Assembly: GCA_027627225.1 (NCBI GenBank)
Contig: JAPFQT010000364.1
Location: forward strand, 62,001 to 126,000
Reading direction: 5' to 3'
DNA: 64,000 nucleotides
Source: Congeria kusceri
Lineage: Eukaryota; Mollusca; Bivalvia; Myida; Dreissenidae
Shown: positions 53,689 through 64,000 of the stretch, one piece after another
Layout of the letters: each line of letters begins with the position of its first letter
Position numbering within the stretch: position 1 is the first letter of the stretch
The notes under the pieces: model-generated
Databases searched by the model: none
What the model was told of the DNA's origin: nothing
Seen by the model: the letters and a program-made list of their open reading frames with translations, nothing else
Position numbers and translations under genes: made by a program

Positions 53689-55385
53689 TGAGGAAATATA
53701 AATAACGCCTTTTCCACCTTGTCTATTAATAGCTTGTTTACCACCTTTCCAATCATATTAAATGGAGGAAACATATATCGATTCCATTCACTCCAAGAGA
53801 AACTTAAAGCATTAATTGCATAAGCGCCAGGTTCTGGAAACCAGGACACAAAAATAGGCAAGTGTTTATTCAACCTGGAGGCAAATAAATCGATATCAGG
53901 GTAAAAACATTGTCTACACAATCTCTCAAAAATTATACATTTGAGCTGCCATTCCGTAGAGTTCGAGAAATTTCTAGAGTAAAAATCAGCTTTGTTTTGA
54001 ACTCCTGGAACATAAATTGCAGACAAAATAATATCTCTTTCTAAACACCATGTCCAAATTTCTTTAGCAAGAGAATCCATATCTAGAGAAGTAATTCCTC
54101 CAAAATCATTTATATAAGAAACGGCTGTTACATTATCTGACTGTACTTGAATGTGCTTACTGCGAAAACTACTATACAGTGACTGCAATGAGTAATACAC
54201 AGACAAAAGCTCCAAATAACTTACATTATTTTTCGACTCCATATGTGACCACCTACCATTAGCATGGACATGCGTGTCTATGTCAACACAACCAAACCCT
54301 TCCAAAGAGGCGTCGCTTTGGCAAAGAACATCAACTGGGTTATGTCTAATGTATTTTCCATTTTTGCTGTTAACATTACTTATCCACCAATATAACTCTT
54401 TCACACTTGCTTCTGATAGTTGCATTTTAATACTAGAGTCTACAGAATTCTGGAGACCTACTAACTTATCTCTTTCAAGTGTATGGTAATGCATCTTGGC
54501 CTCAAAAATGGCAAAAAATGCATTAATGACTAGTTCAATGAAAGAAGCCAATTGTCTGACCTCAAACCACTCTAAAGAAACCAACATGTTGGCCATGGAA
54601 ATAATTTGTTCCACTTTTTTATCAGTCAAGTAAATTTTAAATTCTACAGAATCAATAATGAAACCAAAGAATGTAATTCTCTGACAAGGTTGTAATACAG
54701 ATTTATCCCAATTTATATATATATACCTAATGCAACCAAAGTATCAAGCAATGTGAGTAATATGAAGACATTCCAGTTTGATTTGGTTCATGTTAATGGA
54801 GTCATCAATGTAATATAAACATCTAATGTTTTGCATTCTAAACCATGCAAAAACAGGTTTAAGAATTTTCGTAAACAAATATGGTGCAATCGATAAACCA
54901 AAAGGAAGACATATAAACTTGAATAGACTGCCATTCCACCAAAATTTCATGTAATTAGTGTCCGTTTCATGTATAGGAACCGAAAAATAAGCATCATGAA
55001 GATCTATTTTTGAAAAATAATCATTTCTCTTTATAAGATCTAAAACACCATTAACGGTCTCTTGCTTGAAATGGTGGTATACAACAAACTGATTCAAATA
55101 TTTTAAATTTATAAGTGGTCTATATTTCCCATTTGACTTGGGAACAATAAATAAATTTGATATAAATTCACCAGTTTCATGTAAAGTTTCAACTATAGCA
55201 CCTTTATTAAGTAATTCACAAACCTCATTATTCACCATCTCCCATTGTTCATCATTAAATGCAATTTCTTTAGGAATGACATCCTGATATGGTTCATTTT
55301 CAAAATCTATCTTATATCCAGCAACTGCATTTAAAATCCATGAATCATTCGTAAATTGTTTCCAAACTTGTACATAATTTTTTTA
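53343..55385 (-). pseudogene. DIRS reverse transcriptase / RNase H, frameshifted
   Basis: The first block (about 55385-54744) begins VWKQFTNDSWILNAVAGY, then has KSNGKYRPLINLKYLNQF, FSKIDLHDAYFSVPIH (motif A), LPFGLSIAPYLFTKIL and YYIDDSI (YIDD catalytic box). A frameshift near 54740 follows. The second block (54700-53343) continues FFGFIIDS and TDKKVEQI. It has an RNase H domain: CQSDASLEGFG, SYLELLSVYYSL, QVQSDNVTAVSYIND and NKADFYSR provide the acidic residues. It ends in the conserved DIRS region DIDLFASRLNK and AFSW/PPF-type words (SFSWSEWNRYMFPPFNMI). The last 110 residues of the long frame overlap the recombinase gene, and their reading as RT product is doubtful. Confidence 0.9.
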
Positions 55386-55399
55386 ATTACCACCAACAC

Positions 55400-56527
55400 T
55401 TACTTTATTTAATCCTGATCGTTTGGGGCTGTATTGGTTGCAGTTGATGCTTTCCTAGGAGGCCTGGATTTGCCATACTGTTTGTAACCCCCAGAGGAAC
55501 CTCGTTGTGGGTAAAGTTGATATTTGCCAACCTGACTAAACGATCCAGAAGGATGTTTAGGATATCTTCCTCTGCCTCCAGAGCTGTCATTGTAATTTTC
55601 ACGCTGGCCTCCAACATATGTGTAATAATCTTTTCCATGGCCGAATTAGATACCTTCTTCGTACTGATAAGTGATACTGAATCTGTGCAAGCAAAGTCAG
55701 AGAGTCAGATAACAAGGTTTTTTCCTCCGAAGAAACATGGCCTTTCAATAACTCCGCCAAATGAATGATAGGCGCAAAACTGGCAGAAACTAAGAACTGA
55801 ATATCAACCACAAGCCTGTCGTTAGCATGCGCTCTCTTGTCTAAAATTCTCCATATCTCCTGATTAACAAGAGGCGGTGTAGCCTTTTCACAATTTTGTG
55901 GAATTTTATACTTGTTCAGGAGTACATCTGTATCACACTGAACTGTGCAAGACACATGATAAGCTTAGCAAGAGAGTCTGATACAGATTTTCCTTTCTCA
56001 GGCACTTTCAACTTGGGTAAAACCCAGTCATCATCACTTACTTTGTCATTTTGTCTGTCACAAGAGCCAAACAAAGCTTCAGAAAAGCCACGATTTAAAT
56101 CACTATAGTCCTCATTGTCAGAGACATCTCTAGCATCAATTTCAACCCTCAGTGGCTGAAACGGTACCTCCACTTCATTGTCGGCCTCTAGTACCACGTG
56201 GCTAACCACGTGCTCCGAAACACCAGAAGGTGAAATGCTCAGCAAATTTCTCAAAGACAGAATGTCCTTCTGTGACAACTTTGTAATGTTAAAGATATTA
56301 TTACTGTCCGAAGACGTATTCTTCTTGTCCGAAGAAGTATTCTTTTTGTCCGAAGACTTACTACCTTTCTTCCCACTCGTTTTAGCAGTAGACAGACAAG
56401 ATTTCAATTTAGGTTTGGACTTACTTTTCTTCGACTGCTGCTCCGTAACGGAGTCAGAAAAACCAGAGAACTCCCCTTCAGATAATTAATTGTCACCTAA
56501 GGACAAGATATCCTCGTTGTCCAACAT
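55400..56527 (-). pseudogene. DIRS gag-like protein, nonsense and frameshifts
   Basis: A start at 56527 (MLDNEDILSLGDN) meets a TAA after 13 codons and then stays open in the same frame. A Ser/Lys-rich section contains three imperfect SDKKNTSS-type repeats. An acidic middle follows (DVSDNEDYSDLNRGFSEALF). After a shift near 55950 comes YKIPQNCEKATPPLVNQEIW, the typical DIRS gag core, and QFLVSASFAPIIHLAELL. A second shift leads to a Gly/Tyr/Arg-rich tail (NDSSGGRGRYPKHPSGSF and onward) ending before the RT start near 55400. It would bind RNA in a particle-like complex. Confidence 0.8.
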
Positions 56528-56624
56528 AGTGTACAAAAAAAAGATTGAAAAAAGTTTAAATTGACAAGCCCAAAAAAGTACCTGCGAACCCCCCAATGGC
56601 AAAACTTTTTATGCATGTTTCCAG

Positions 56625-56808
56625 TGTATCATTTCCGTTGCGACTGCTCATGTGCATGGGTAGGTCAGAGCGTAGTAGATTTTTTGCTGTTTAAAGTTCG
56701 GATCACCTCATACGTCCAGAACGGAATGCTTTCTATACATGTGAAAGCTGAAGGCTTTACGAAAATAATGACCCTTCATCCAGCGCTAAAGCTTGGATGA
56801 GGGCACAT
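56625..56808. repeat. DIRS inverted terminal repeat, right
   Basis: Partner of 52121-52305. It ends GCTTGGATGAGGGCACAT and is followed directly by family E in reverse orientation (TTTGCTATTTAAGTTTATAT). Confidence 0.9.
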
Positions 56809-57655
56809 TTTGCTATTTAAGTTTATATAAACCATGTGACCCTCAGGCTTGGCCAGTTTTGACCCCAGGGGCATAATTTGAACAATCTTTGTACAGGACC
56901 ACTATACAATGTTACATACCAAATATGAAACCTCTAGGCCTTGCAGTTTCAGAGAACAATATTTTAAAAGTCATTTTGCTATTTAAATCTATATAAACCA
57001 TGTTAGTCCCAGGGTGTGGCCAGTTTTGACTCCAGGTGCATCATTTGAACAATCTTTGTAGAGGACCACTATACAATGTTACATACCAAATATGAAACCT
57101 CTAGGCATTGCAGTTTCAGAGGAGATTTGTAAAGGCATTTTGCTATTTAAGTCAATATACACCAGAAGAGCCACGGGGTGTGGCCAGTTTTGACCCCAGG
57201 GGCATCATTTGAACAATCTTTGTAGAGGACCACTATACAATCTTCTTCTCTGAAACTGCAAGGCCCAGGGGTTTCATATTAAGTACATAACCTCCTATAG
57301 TGGTCCTCTACAAATATTGTTCAATGTATGCCCCTGGGGTCCAATCTGAAACCGCAAGGGTTAGAGCTTTCATAATTGGTATGTAACATCGTATAGTGGT
57401 CCTCTACAAATATTGTTCAAATTATGCCCCTGGGAACAAAACTGGTCAGGCCCCGAGGGTCACATGGTTTATATAGACTTGAATAGCAAAATGACTTTAA
57501 AAATCTTTACATGAAACAGAAAGGCCCTGAGATTTGTTCAAGATTGTTCAAATTATGGCCCTCGGATAAAAATAAGCCACGCTTCGGGGATGCAAATTCC
57601 AATTGGGTTACAAGGTCTCAAGTGAGCGTCCTAGGGCCCTCAGGGCCCTCTTGTT
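56809..57655. repeat. Minisatellite family E, copy 2, with an internal orientation switch
   Basis: From 56809 to 57240 the units run on the minus strand (AAACCTCTAGGCCTTGCAGT, GGACCACTATACAATGTTAC). At 57241 the reading turns to plus (TCTTCTTCTCTGAAACTGCA, GTGGTCCTCTACAAATATTG) and continues to the terminus CAAGTGAGCGTCCTAGGG with GGGCCCTCTTGTTGTTG. Confidence 0.88.
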
Positions 57656-58078
57656 GTTGAAAAATAGGCAAAATTGCCATGTTACCTTGATTAAGACACC
57701 ATTTTTCTTCCAATCTTGACCAAACTTCCACAGTTTGTGTGTGACCAAAAGATTTCAGCAGGAGCCAAAAATGGGTAAGGTTAGGCCACAGACACGGGAG
57801 TTATGTCCCCTTCTATGTGGAAAAAAAAAAGCAAAAATTGCCTTTTTTGTTCATAGAGACTTTAGTTTTCTTCCAATCTTGATAAAACTTATTTCAAAAC
57901 ACATGTTTTGTATGGCCATAAGATCTCAACACAAGCAGCAAATGAGACAGGCCACGAACACAGCAGTTATATCCCCATAATTGTGTACATTCCCACAAGC
58001 TTTTCACAGCAGTAAGGCTTTCATCTTTGCCAGTACTCAGGTGAGCCCTTTGGGCAATCATGGCCCTCTTGTTTTACT
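57656..58078 (+). repeat. Minisatellite family J, copy 3
   Basis: CCAATCTTGACCAAACTTCC, AACTTATTTCAAAACACATG and the block ATGGCCATAAGATCTCAACA shared with copy 2. Terminus TACTCAGGTGAGCCCTTTGG...CATGGCCCTCTTGTT. Confidence 0.8.
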
Positions 58079-58504
58079 TACTGCGTCAGAAGAACTGATC
58101 AATATACCCTCGCTTAATTTAACACCTGAAGTCAATTATTACTACATTGGATTAATAGTGGGCCATGTGAACTTTTGTGGATATGTTTACGAAACAGGCC
58201 GTCTCTAATAATAGATAGTTAATTAACTGGACAATTTATTTAAATAGAGGTCAGCAGGATGAGGTGAATGTTCTTGCACTATACTTATGGCATACAACGG
58301 CATTCTGCGCTATATCTCACCTACTAGTAAAATGACACATATCTGATTGGCTTAGAGTGGTCACATGGCCACGGGTTATTTTCCATACACTATGGCTTAA
58401 TTTCAACCCATAAAACAAAAAAAAAGGCAACTGCTCGATAATCTGTTGTTTTGTTTAGAAATTTTATATCAATATTATTGTGTTTTACGAGTCATACGCA
58501 TATT
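58079..58504 (+). other. No gene recognised
   Basis: AT-rich. A short open frame ends at 58208 with no motif. Nothing else supportable. Confidence 0.5.
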
Positions 58505-59652
58505 GTTTATAGCTTACCTGAGCACAACATGCTCATGGAGTGCTTTTATGTCCACTTCTTTAGGTCAAGGAGCACAACGTGCTCATGGTGAGCTTTTAGG
58601 ATCGCCTTTTGTCCGTTGTGCATCGTCCGTCGTGTGTCAACATTTTCATCCAAAGAACGAGATTCCTAAACGGTTGGGCAGATTTTCACCAAACTTCACA
58701 GAAACGATCCTTGGGTGACCCTCTTTCAAAATTGTTCAAATCGTTCCAGTCCGCTGCATATGTAGGTCACCAGAGCTAAAAAAAGATTTAAAAACTGAAA
58801 ACTTCTTCTCTGAAACCACAAGGCTTGGAGCTTCATTTTTCATATGTGAAATCCTCTAGTGGTCCTCTACAAAGATTGTTCAAATGATGCCTCTGGGGTC
58901 AAAACTGGCCACACCCCGTGGCTCACATGGTTTATATAGACTTGAATAGCAAAATGACTTTAAAACTATTCTCTTCTCAAACCCCAAGGCCCAGAGGTTT
59001 CATATTTGGTATGTAACATCGTATAGTGGTCCTCTACAAAGATTGTTTAAATGATGCCCCTGGGGTCAAAACTGGCCACACCCTGGGGCTCACATGGTTT
59101 ATATAGACTTAACTAGCAAAATGACTTTAAAAATCTTCTTCTCTGAAACCGCAAGGCCTAGAGGTTTCATATTTGGTATGTAACATTGTATAGTGGTCCT
59201 CTACAAAGATTGTTCAAATAATGCCCCTGGGGTCAAAACTGGCCACACCCTGGGGTCACATGGTTTATATAAACTTAAATTCTCCTCAGAAACCGCAAGG
59301 CCCAGAGGTATCATATTTGGTATGTAAAATTGTATAGTGGTTCTCTATAAAGATTGTTCAAATGATGTGCCTGGGGTCAAAACTGGCCACACCCCGGGGT
59401 CACAATGTTTATATAGCTTAAATAGCGAAATGACTTTAAAAATTTTTTTTCCTGAAACCGCAAGGCCCGGAGGTTTCATATTTGGTATGTAATGTTGTAT
59501 AGTGGTCCACTACAAAGATTGTTCAAATGATGCCCATGGGGTCAAAACTGGCCACACCCCGGGGCTCACATGGTTTATTTAAACGTAAATGGCAAAATGA
59601 TTTTAAAATTATTTTTTGAAACCACAAGCCCCAGAGGTTTCATATTTGGTTG
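58505..59652 (+). repeat. Minisatellite family E, copy 3
   Basis: The leader is partly doubled: AGCTTACCTGAGCACAACAT at 58512 and again GGAGCACAACGTGCTCATGG at 58569. GTCCGTTGTGCATCGTCCGT and about six units as in copy 1 follow. It passes into family F at CATATTTGGTTG|AAGCATTATATCG. Confidence 0.9.
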
Positions 59653-60800
59653 AAGCATTATATCGAGACCTCGATTGGGATTGCATATGGGATGGGTGGG
59701 GTCAAGGTCACTGTTACTCAAAATAGAAAAACGGTTTCCGCTCAATATCTTGAGTACGCATTGAGATATTTTAATGAAACTTAATACATAGATACCTTTA
59801 ATGAAACTTAATACATAGATACCTTATATCGACACCTCCCATGGGATTGCATATGGGCCGGGAGGGGTCAAGGTCAAGGTCACTGTTAATAAAAATAGAA
59901 AAACGGTTTCCGCTCAATATCTTGAGAACACATTGAGATATTTTAATGAAACTTAATACATTAATACATTACATTGAGACCTCGCTTGGGATTGCATATG
60001 GGGTGGGTGGGGTCAAAGTCAAGGTCACCGTTAATGAAACTTAATACATAAATACATTATATTGAGACCTCAATTGGGATTGCATATGGGATGGGTGGGG
60101 TCAAGGTCAAGGTCACTGTTACTCAAAATAGAAAAACGGTTTCTGCACAGTATCTTGAGAACGCATTGAGATATTTTAATGAAACTTAATACATTAATAC
60201 ATTACATTGAGACCTCGCTTGGGATTGCATATGGGGTGGGTGGGGTCAAAAGTCAAGGTCACCGTTATAAAAAATGGAAAAATGGTTTCCGCTAAATATC
60301 TTGAGAATGCATTGAGCTATTTTAATGAAACTTAATACACAAGTACCTTATATTGAGACATTGTTTGGGATTGCATATGGGGTGGAGGGGGTCAAGTTCA
60401 CCGTTACTGAAAATAGAAAAACGGTTTACGCTGAATAACTTGAGAACGCATTGGGATATTTTAATGAAAGTTAATACACATATCTTATATTGAGACCTCA
60501 CTTGGGTTTGCTTATGGGGTAGGTGGGGTCAAGGTCACTGTTATTAAAAGTAGAAAACGTTTTTTACGCTCAATAACTTAAGAACGCATTTAGATATTTT
60601 AATGAAACTTCATACATAGATACCTTATAAGGAGACCTTGCTTTACGTATGTGGTAGGTGTGGTCAATGTCAAGGTCACTGTGACTAAGAATAGAAAAAC
60701 AGTTTTTGCTCAATAATTTGAGAACGTATTGAGATATTTTAATGAAACTTGATACATAGATATCAGGTGAGCGACCTAGGGCCATCGTGACCCTCTTGTT
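59653..60800 (+). repeat. Minisatellite family F following family E copy 3
   Basis: About eight units of roughly 140 bp (GACCTCGCTTGGGATTGCAT, GGGGTGGGTGGGGTCAAGG, GAAAAACGGTTTCCGCTCAA, TTAATGAAACTTAATACATA). Terminus CAGGTGAGCGACCTAGGGCC, ATCGTGACCCTCTTGTTTG. Confidence 0.92.
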
Positions 60801-61084
60801 TGTCAATCATGCTTCATGCGTCAACATTTTCATTTAAACAGCTTCTCCTAAACTTCTTGGCAAATTTTCAGCAAACTTCACAGGAATGATTCTTTGGTAA
60901 CCCTCTTTCAACATCGTTGAAATTATCTCCGTGCATGGCAATATGTAGATAGCAGAGCTAAGAATAGATTTAAAAAGTGAAAACTTTAAAAATCTTCACA
61001 GAAACTGCAAGGCTGAGAGCTTTAATATTTAACCAAATTTTATTAGATTGTCATATGTCGTTGGGCAAGTTGGCGGACGTAGTG
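60801..61084 (+). repeat. Family E-type leader and first part
   Basis: CATGCGTCAACATTTTCATT, ATTTTCAGCAAACTTCACAG and GGAATGATTCTTTGGTAACC match the start of family E copies 1 and 3. The E units proper are missing and family F follows. Confidence 0.8.
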
Positions 61085-62232
61085 GTATCATTAGCTTTTT
61101 GTTTCCGCTCTCTAACACAAGAATGGAAAGAGCTTTTGTAATGAAACTTCATACATATATACCTTATAGCAAGACGTCGCTTGGGATTGCATATGGGGTG
61201 GGTGGGGGCCAAGGTCAAGGTCACTGTTTTCGCTCCATAAGTTGAGAACGCATTGAGATATTTTATTGAAACTTAATACATATACCTTATATTTAGACCT
61301 TACTTGGGATTGCATATTGGGTGGGTGGGGTCAAAGTCACTGTTACTAACAATAGGAAAACGGTTTCCGGTCAATTACTTGAGAACACGTTGAGATACTT
61401 TAATGAAACTTAATACATATACCTTATATTGAGACCTCGCTTGGGATTGCAAAAACGGTTTCTGCTCCATAACTTGAGAACGCGTTGAGATATTTGAATG
61501 AAACTTAATACATAGATACCCTAAATCGAGACCTCGCTTGGGATTGCATATGGGGTGGGTGGGGTCAAGGTCACTGTTACTAAACATAGAAAAACGGTTT
61601 CCGCTCTATAACTATAGAACCCATGGATATATTTAAATGAAACTATACATAGATACCTTATATCAAAACCTCGCTTGGGATTGCATATGGGGTGGGTGGG
61701 GTCTAGGTCAATGTTTCTTAAAATAGAAAAACGGCTTCTGCTCAGTAACTTAAGAACGTATTGAGATATTTTAATGAAACTTAATACATAGATACCTTAT
61801 ATTGAGACCTCGCTTGTGATTGCATATGGGGTGGGTGGGGTCAAGGTCACTGTAACCCAAAAATGAAAAACATTTTCCACTCAATAACATGAGAGCAAAA
61901 CAGTTTCCACTCAATACCTTGAGAACACATTGTGATATTTTAATGAAACATCATACGTAGATACCTTATATCGAGACCTCACTTGGGATTGTGTATTGGG
62001 TGGGTGGGGTCAAGGTCGAGGTCACCCTTACTAAAAACAAAAGAAACGGTTTCCGCTCAATAGCTTGAGAACACATTGAGATATTTTAATGAAACTTCAT
62101 ACATAGATATCTTATATCTAGACCTCGCTTGGAATTGCATATTGGGTGGGTGGGGTCAAGGTCACCATTACAAAAAATTGACTAACAGTTTCCGCTTAAT
62201 AGCTTGACAAAACATTAAGATATTTTAATGAA
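61085..62232 (+). repeat. Minisatellite family F, long array
   Basis: About eight units as above. The last ends at TTAATGAAACTGTATTTTAT without the usual hairpin terminus, so the 3' end seems lost. Confidence 0.9.
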
Positions 62233-63545
62233 ACTGTATTTTATCAATTAATCAGCTATGTTGACTGAAGCAGACCGACAGTGCCTGCTATGAAAGCTAA
62301 TCTCCTGTGTCATAAAGGCAGTTTTTCACTCTATAAACATGTACACCCACTCAACCAAGTCAGTGAATGATCAAAGCGAGTGTCACTTCGCCAAAAAATG
62401 TAATAATTTGCAGTTATTCCTAAGCCGCAATCAATCACCATGAAGCACTGCCCCTGTAGGCAGAGTTTCATTACGCAGTAAAATCTATATAAGCCAATAG
62501 AAAAGCTCAGGTTATCGTCTATGGAACGACGTTATCATTGACGAATCGGCGCAGTCGGCATGTATCCACACACATGTAACCTCATATTCGCGTCAAAACA
62601 AACCCTCGCCCTTTCGTATTTTATAATATCCACATTTTTTTATTTGCTAAATTTAATAACTACAATACAAAAATAAACTTCGAAAATCAGTCTAAAATAC
62701 GCTAATCTGAAATTGTAATCGTAAAAGCCTATCCAGTGTTACTTGTTGTAGTTTCGTAAAATAAGCTGTCTTGTTTTACATGCATGCCATGCAAAACCAG
62801 CGAAATGTCTGCTGACAACCACGACGTCAGGTTCCAAGCATGGAAAGCGTGCGTATACGGACCATATGCTTTACTAACATTTGACGCGCGTAGGCACGAC
62901 GTGCACGAGAAAATTTTCCCGCCATTTTTGCACGAACAAAGATTGTATTATATAAATGTATACTTTTAATGAAGATCTTTACAATTCACCAATTATCCAA
63001 TCAGTACTATGTTCAACAGTTGTAACGATTAAAACAGTGTTAAAACACTAAACGCATGCCCATATTAACATAATTAATCGAACGAAAAAAAGGCTCCGTA
63101 AGTAGATCGAGTGTAACCTAGATATTCGAGAACGACGAGAATAGTTAGTTTGATCATAACGTCACTATGCGGAAGGGATGCGCACTGGACATAAACGTCA
63201 GGAAAACATTATTAGTTACTTTCAGTTTCGCAACAAAATTGATGCCCGATGCTTCTAAAAGGCTCGAGGTTACCATTTTAATGGTGATGTTTCATTTATT
63301 TCATGTCGTTTAAAGGTTTACAAAAAATGAAAGCTGTTTGCCTAAATTTTAACAATCTTAATTTTAATTATCTGCACCAGATAATGTCATTTGACACATG
63401 CCGCGAAAAAAATGTCCACATAGGGAGGGGACACTCCTCCCAAAGCCACCCCTCTCGGGACCGGGGCGCCTGAAAAAATCCTGGGGAAGGCCCTGCATGC
63501 ATTTTGTAAGACAAATTTGGTTTTCTTGGAATTTCCATGTTTCTT
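62233..63545. other. Longest stretch free of recognised repeats near the right end
   Basis: No splice-bounded exon with protein resemblance was found. A 61-codon frame (62784-62969) shows nothing recognisable. Near 63420-63500 is a C/G-richer patch (GGGAGGGGACACTCCTCCC, a hairpin). Confidence 0.5.
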
Positions 63546-64000
63546 GTTAGTATGTGACATCCAGTAGTGGTCCTCTAAAAAGTTTGTTCAAATTATTCCC
63601 CTGGGGTCAAACCTGGCCACGCGTCAGGGGTCACATGGTTTACATTAAATTAAACAGCAAATGACTTTAAAAATCTTCTCCTCTGAAATCGCAAAGCTTA
63701 GAGGATTTGTATTTGGTATGTTACATCGTACAGTGGTCCTCTACAAAGATAGTTCAAATTATGCCCCTGGGGTAAAAAGCGGCCACGCCCAAGTGTCAAA
63801 TGGTTTATATTGACTTAAATAGCAAAATAACAAATCTTCTCCTCTGAATCCGCAAGGCCCGTATTTGGTATGGAACATGATATTGTGGTCTTCTATAAAG
63901 AGATTTCAAATTATGCCGCTGGGGTAAAAAGTGGCCACACCCCAAGAGTCACATGGTTTATATAGAATTTAATAGGAAACTGACTGTAAAAATCTCTGAA
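63546..64000 (+). repeat. Minisatellite family E, copy 4 (runs off the window)
   Basis: Three units (GACATCCAGTAGTGGTCCTC, GGGGTCAAACCTGGCCACG, GTCACATGGTTTACATT). It starts mid-unit and continues past the end. Confidence 0.88.

Larger units (their letters stand above)
52121..56808 (-). mobile_element. DIRS-like tyrosine-recombinase retrotransposon, structurally complete, mutated
   Basis: The 4.69-kb element runs right to left: inverted terminal repeat, gag, RT/RNase H, overlapping tyrosine recombinase, internal complementary region, inverted terminal repeat. Terminal repeats of about 185 bp (52121-52305 and 56625-56808) start with ATGTGCCCTCATCCA. The internal complementary region (52449-52566) joins the complement of the left end to that of the right end, as expected for the circular-junction model of DIRS replication. 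No target duplication is expected or seen. All three genes carry stops or frameshifts. Confidence 0.92.

Noticed and set aside
62784..62969. 61-residue plus-strand open frame
   Set aside because: No signal peptide, motif or splice signal pair; probably chance.

Overview
The window is animal nuclear DNA: AT-rich, interrupted by very long introns and crowded with transposable elements. Several minisatellite families with roughly 140-175 bp units, bounded by short hairpin ends, resemble the Helitron-associated / 'pearl'-type repeats described from bivalves. Together with RT and transposase families common in molluscs, this suggests a bivalve. That assignment is an inference; no species marker is present.

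Only one host gene is supported. It is a plus-strand, secreted, cysteine-rich (EB/EGF-like) protein gene. Its first coding exon (2356-2391) ends inside the signal peptide. Exon 2 (16409-16577) completes the signal peptide and encodes one six-cysteine module. Exon 3 (27945-28070) encodes a second module with symmetric 1-1 phase. Decayed module exons lie at 29017-29100 and 42778-42867. Everything else between the exons is intronic and mostly transposon-derived. The 3' end of the gene is not visible.

Intron 1 (2392-16408) holds tRNA-derived SINE-like pieces, a partly duplicated hAT-like element with GAAGCAGT target duplications (4007-5547), a Harbinger-like element with TAA duplications that encloses a minisatellite (6407-8522), a fold-back (9090-9201), a hAT-like element with a perfect 8-bp duplication and a nested LINE fragment (11752-14100), and a TA-flanked mariner-like element with GC-rich arms (14262-15680). 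A TSD-flanked 587-bp hAT-like MITE (1010-1596) lies upstream of the gene.

Intron 2 (16578-27944) holds nested minisatellites. It also holds the most unusual object here: a 4.2-kb unit (23411-27627) inserted into a minisatellite with a TTGA duplication. Its ends are two 471-bp direct repeats that differ at one base. Inside are a broken Mutator-like DDE transposase (24600-26510) and, on the opposite strand, an intact I-PpoI-like His-Me finger nuclease (26687-27118).

From 28 to 51 kb the window is a mosaic of minisatellite families (called A to L here), a 4-kb unit flanked by roughly 0.65-kb direct repeats (30476-34860), and a 5'-truncated LINE with a 9-bp duplication (34870-37238). A structurally complete but mutated DIRS-like retrotransposon (52121-56808, minus strand) follows, with gag, RT/RNase H, tyrosine recombinase, inverted terminal repeats and an internal complementary region. 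The right end (56.8-64 kb) is again minisatellite arrays around a 1.3-kb stretch with nothing recognised. No tRNA, rRNA, CRISPR array or bacterial-type operon was found.
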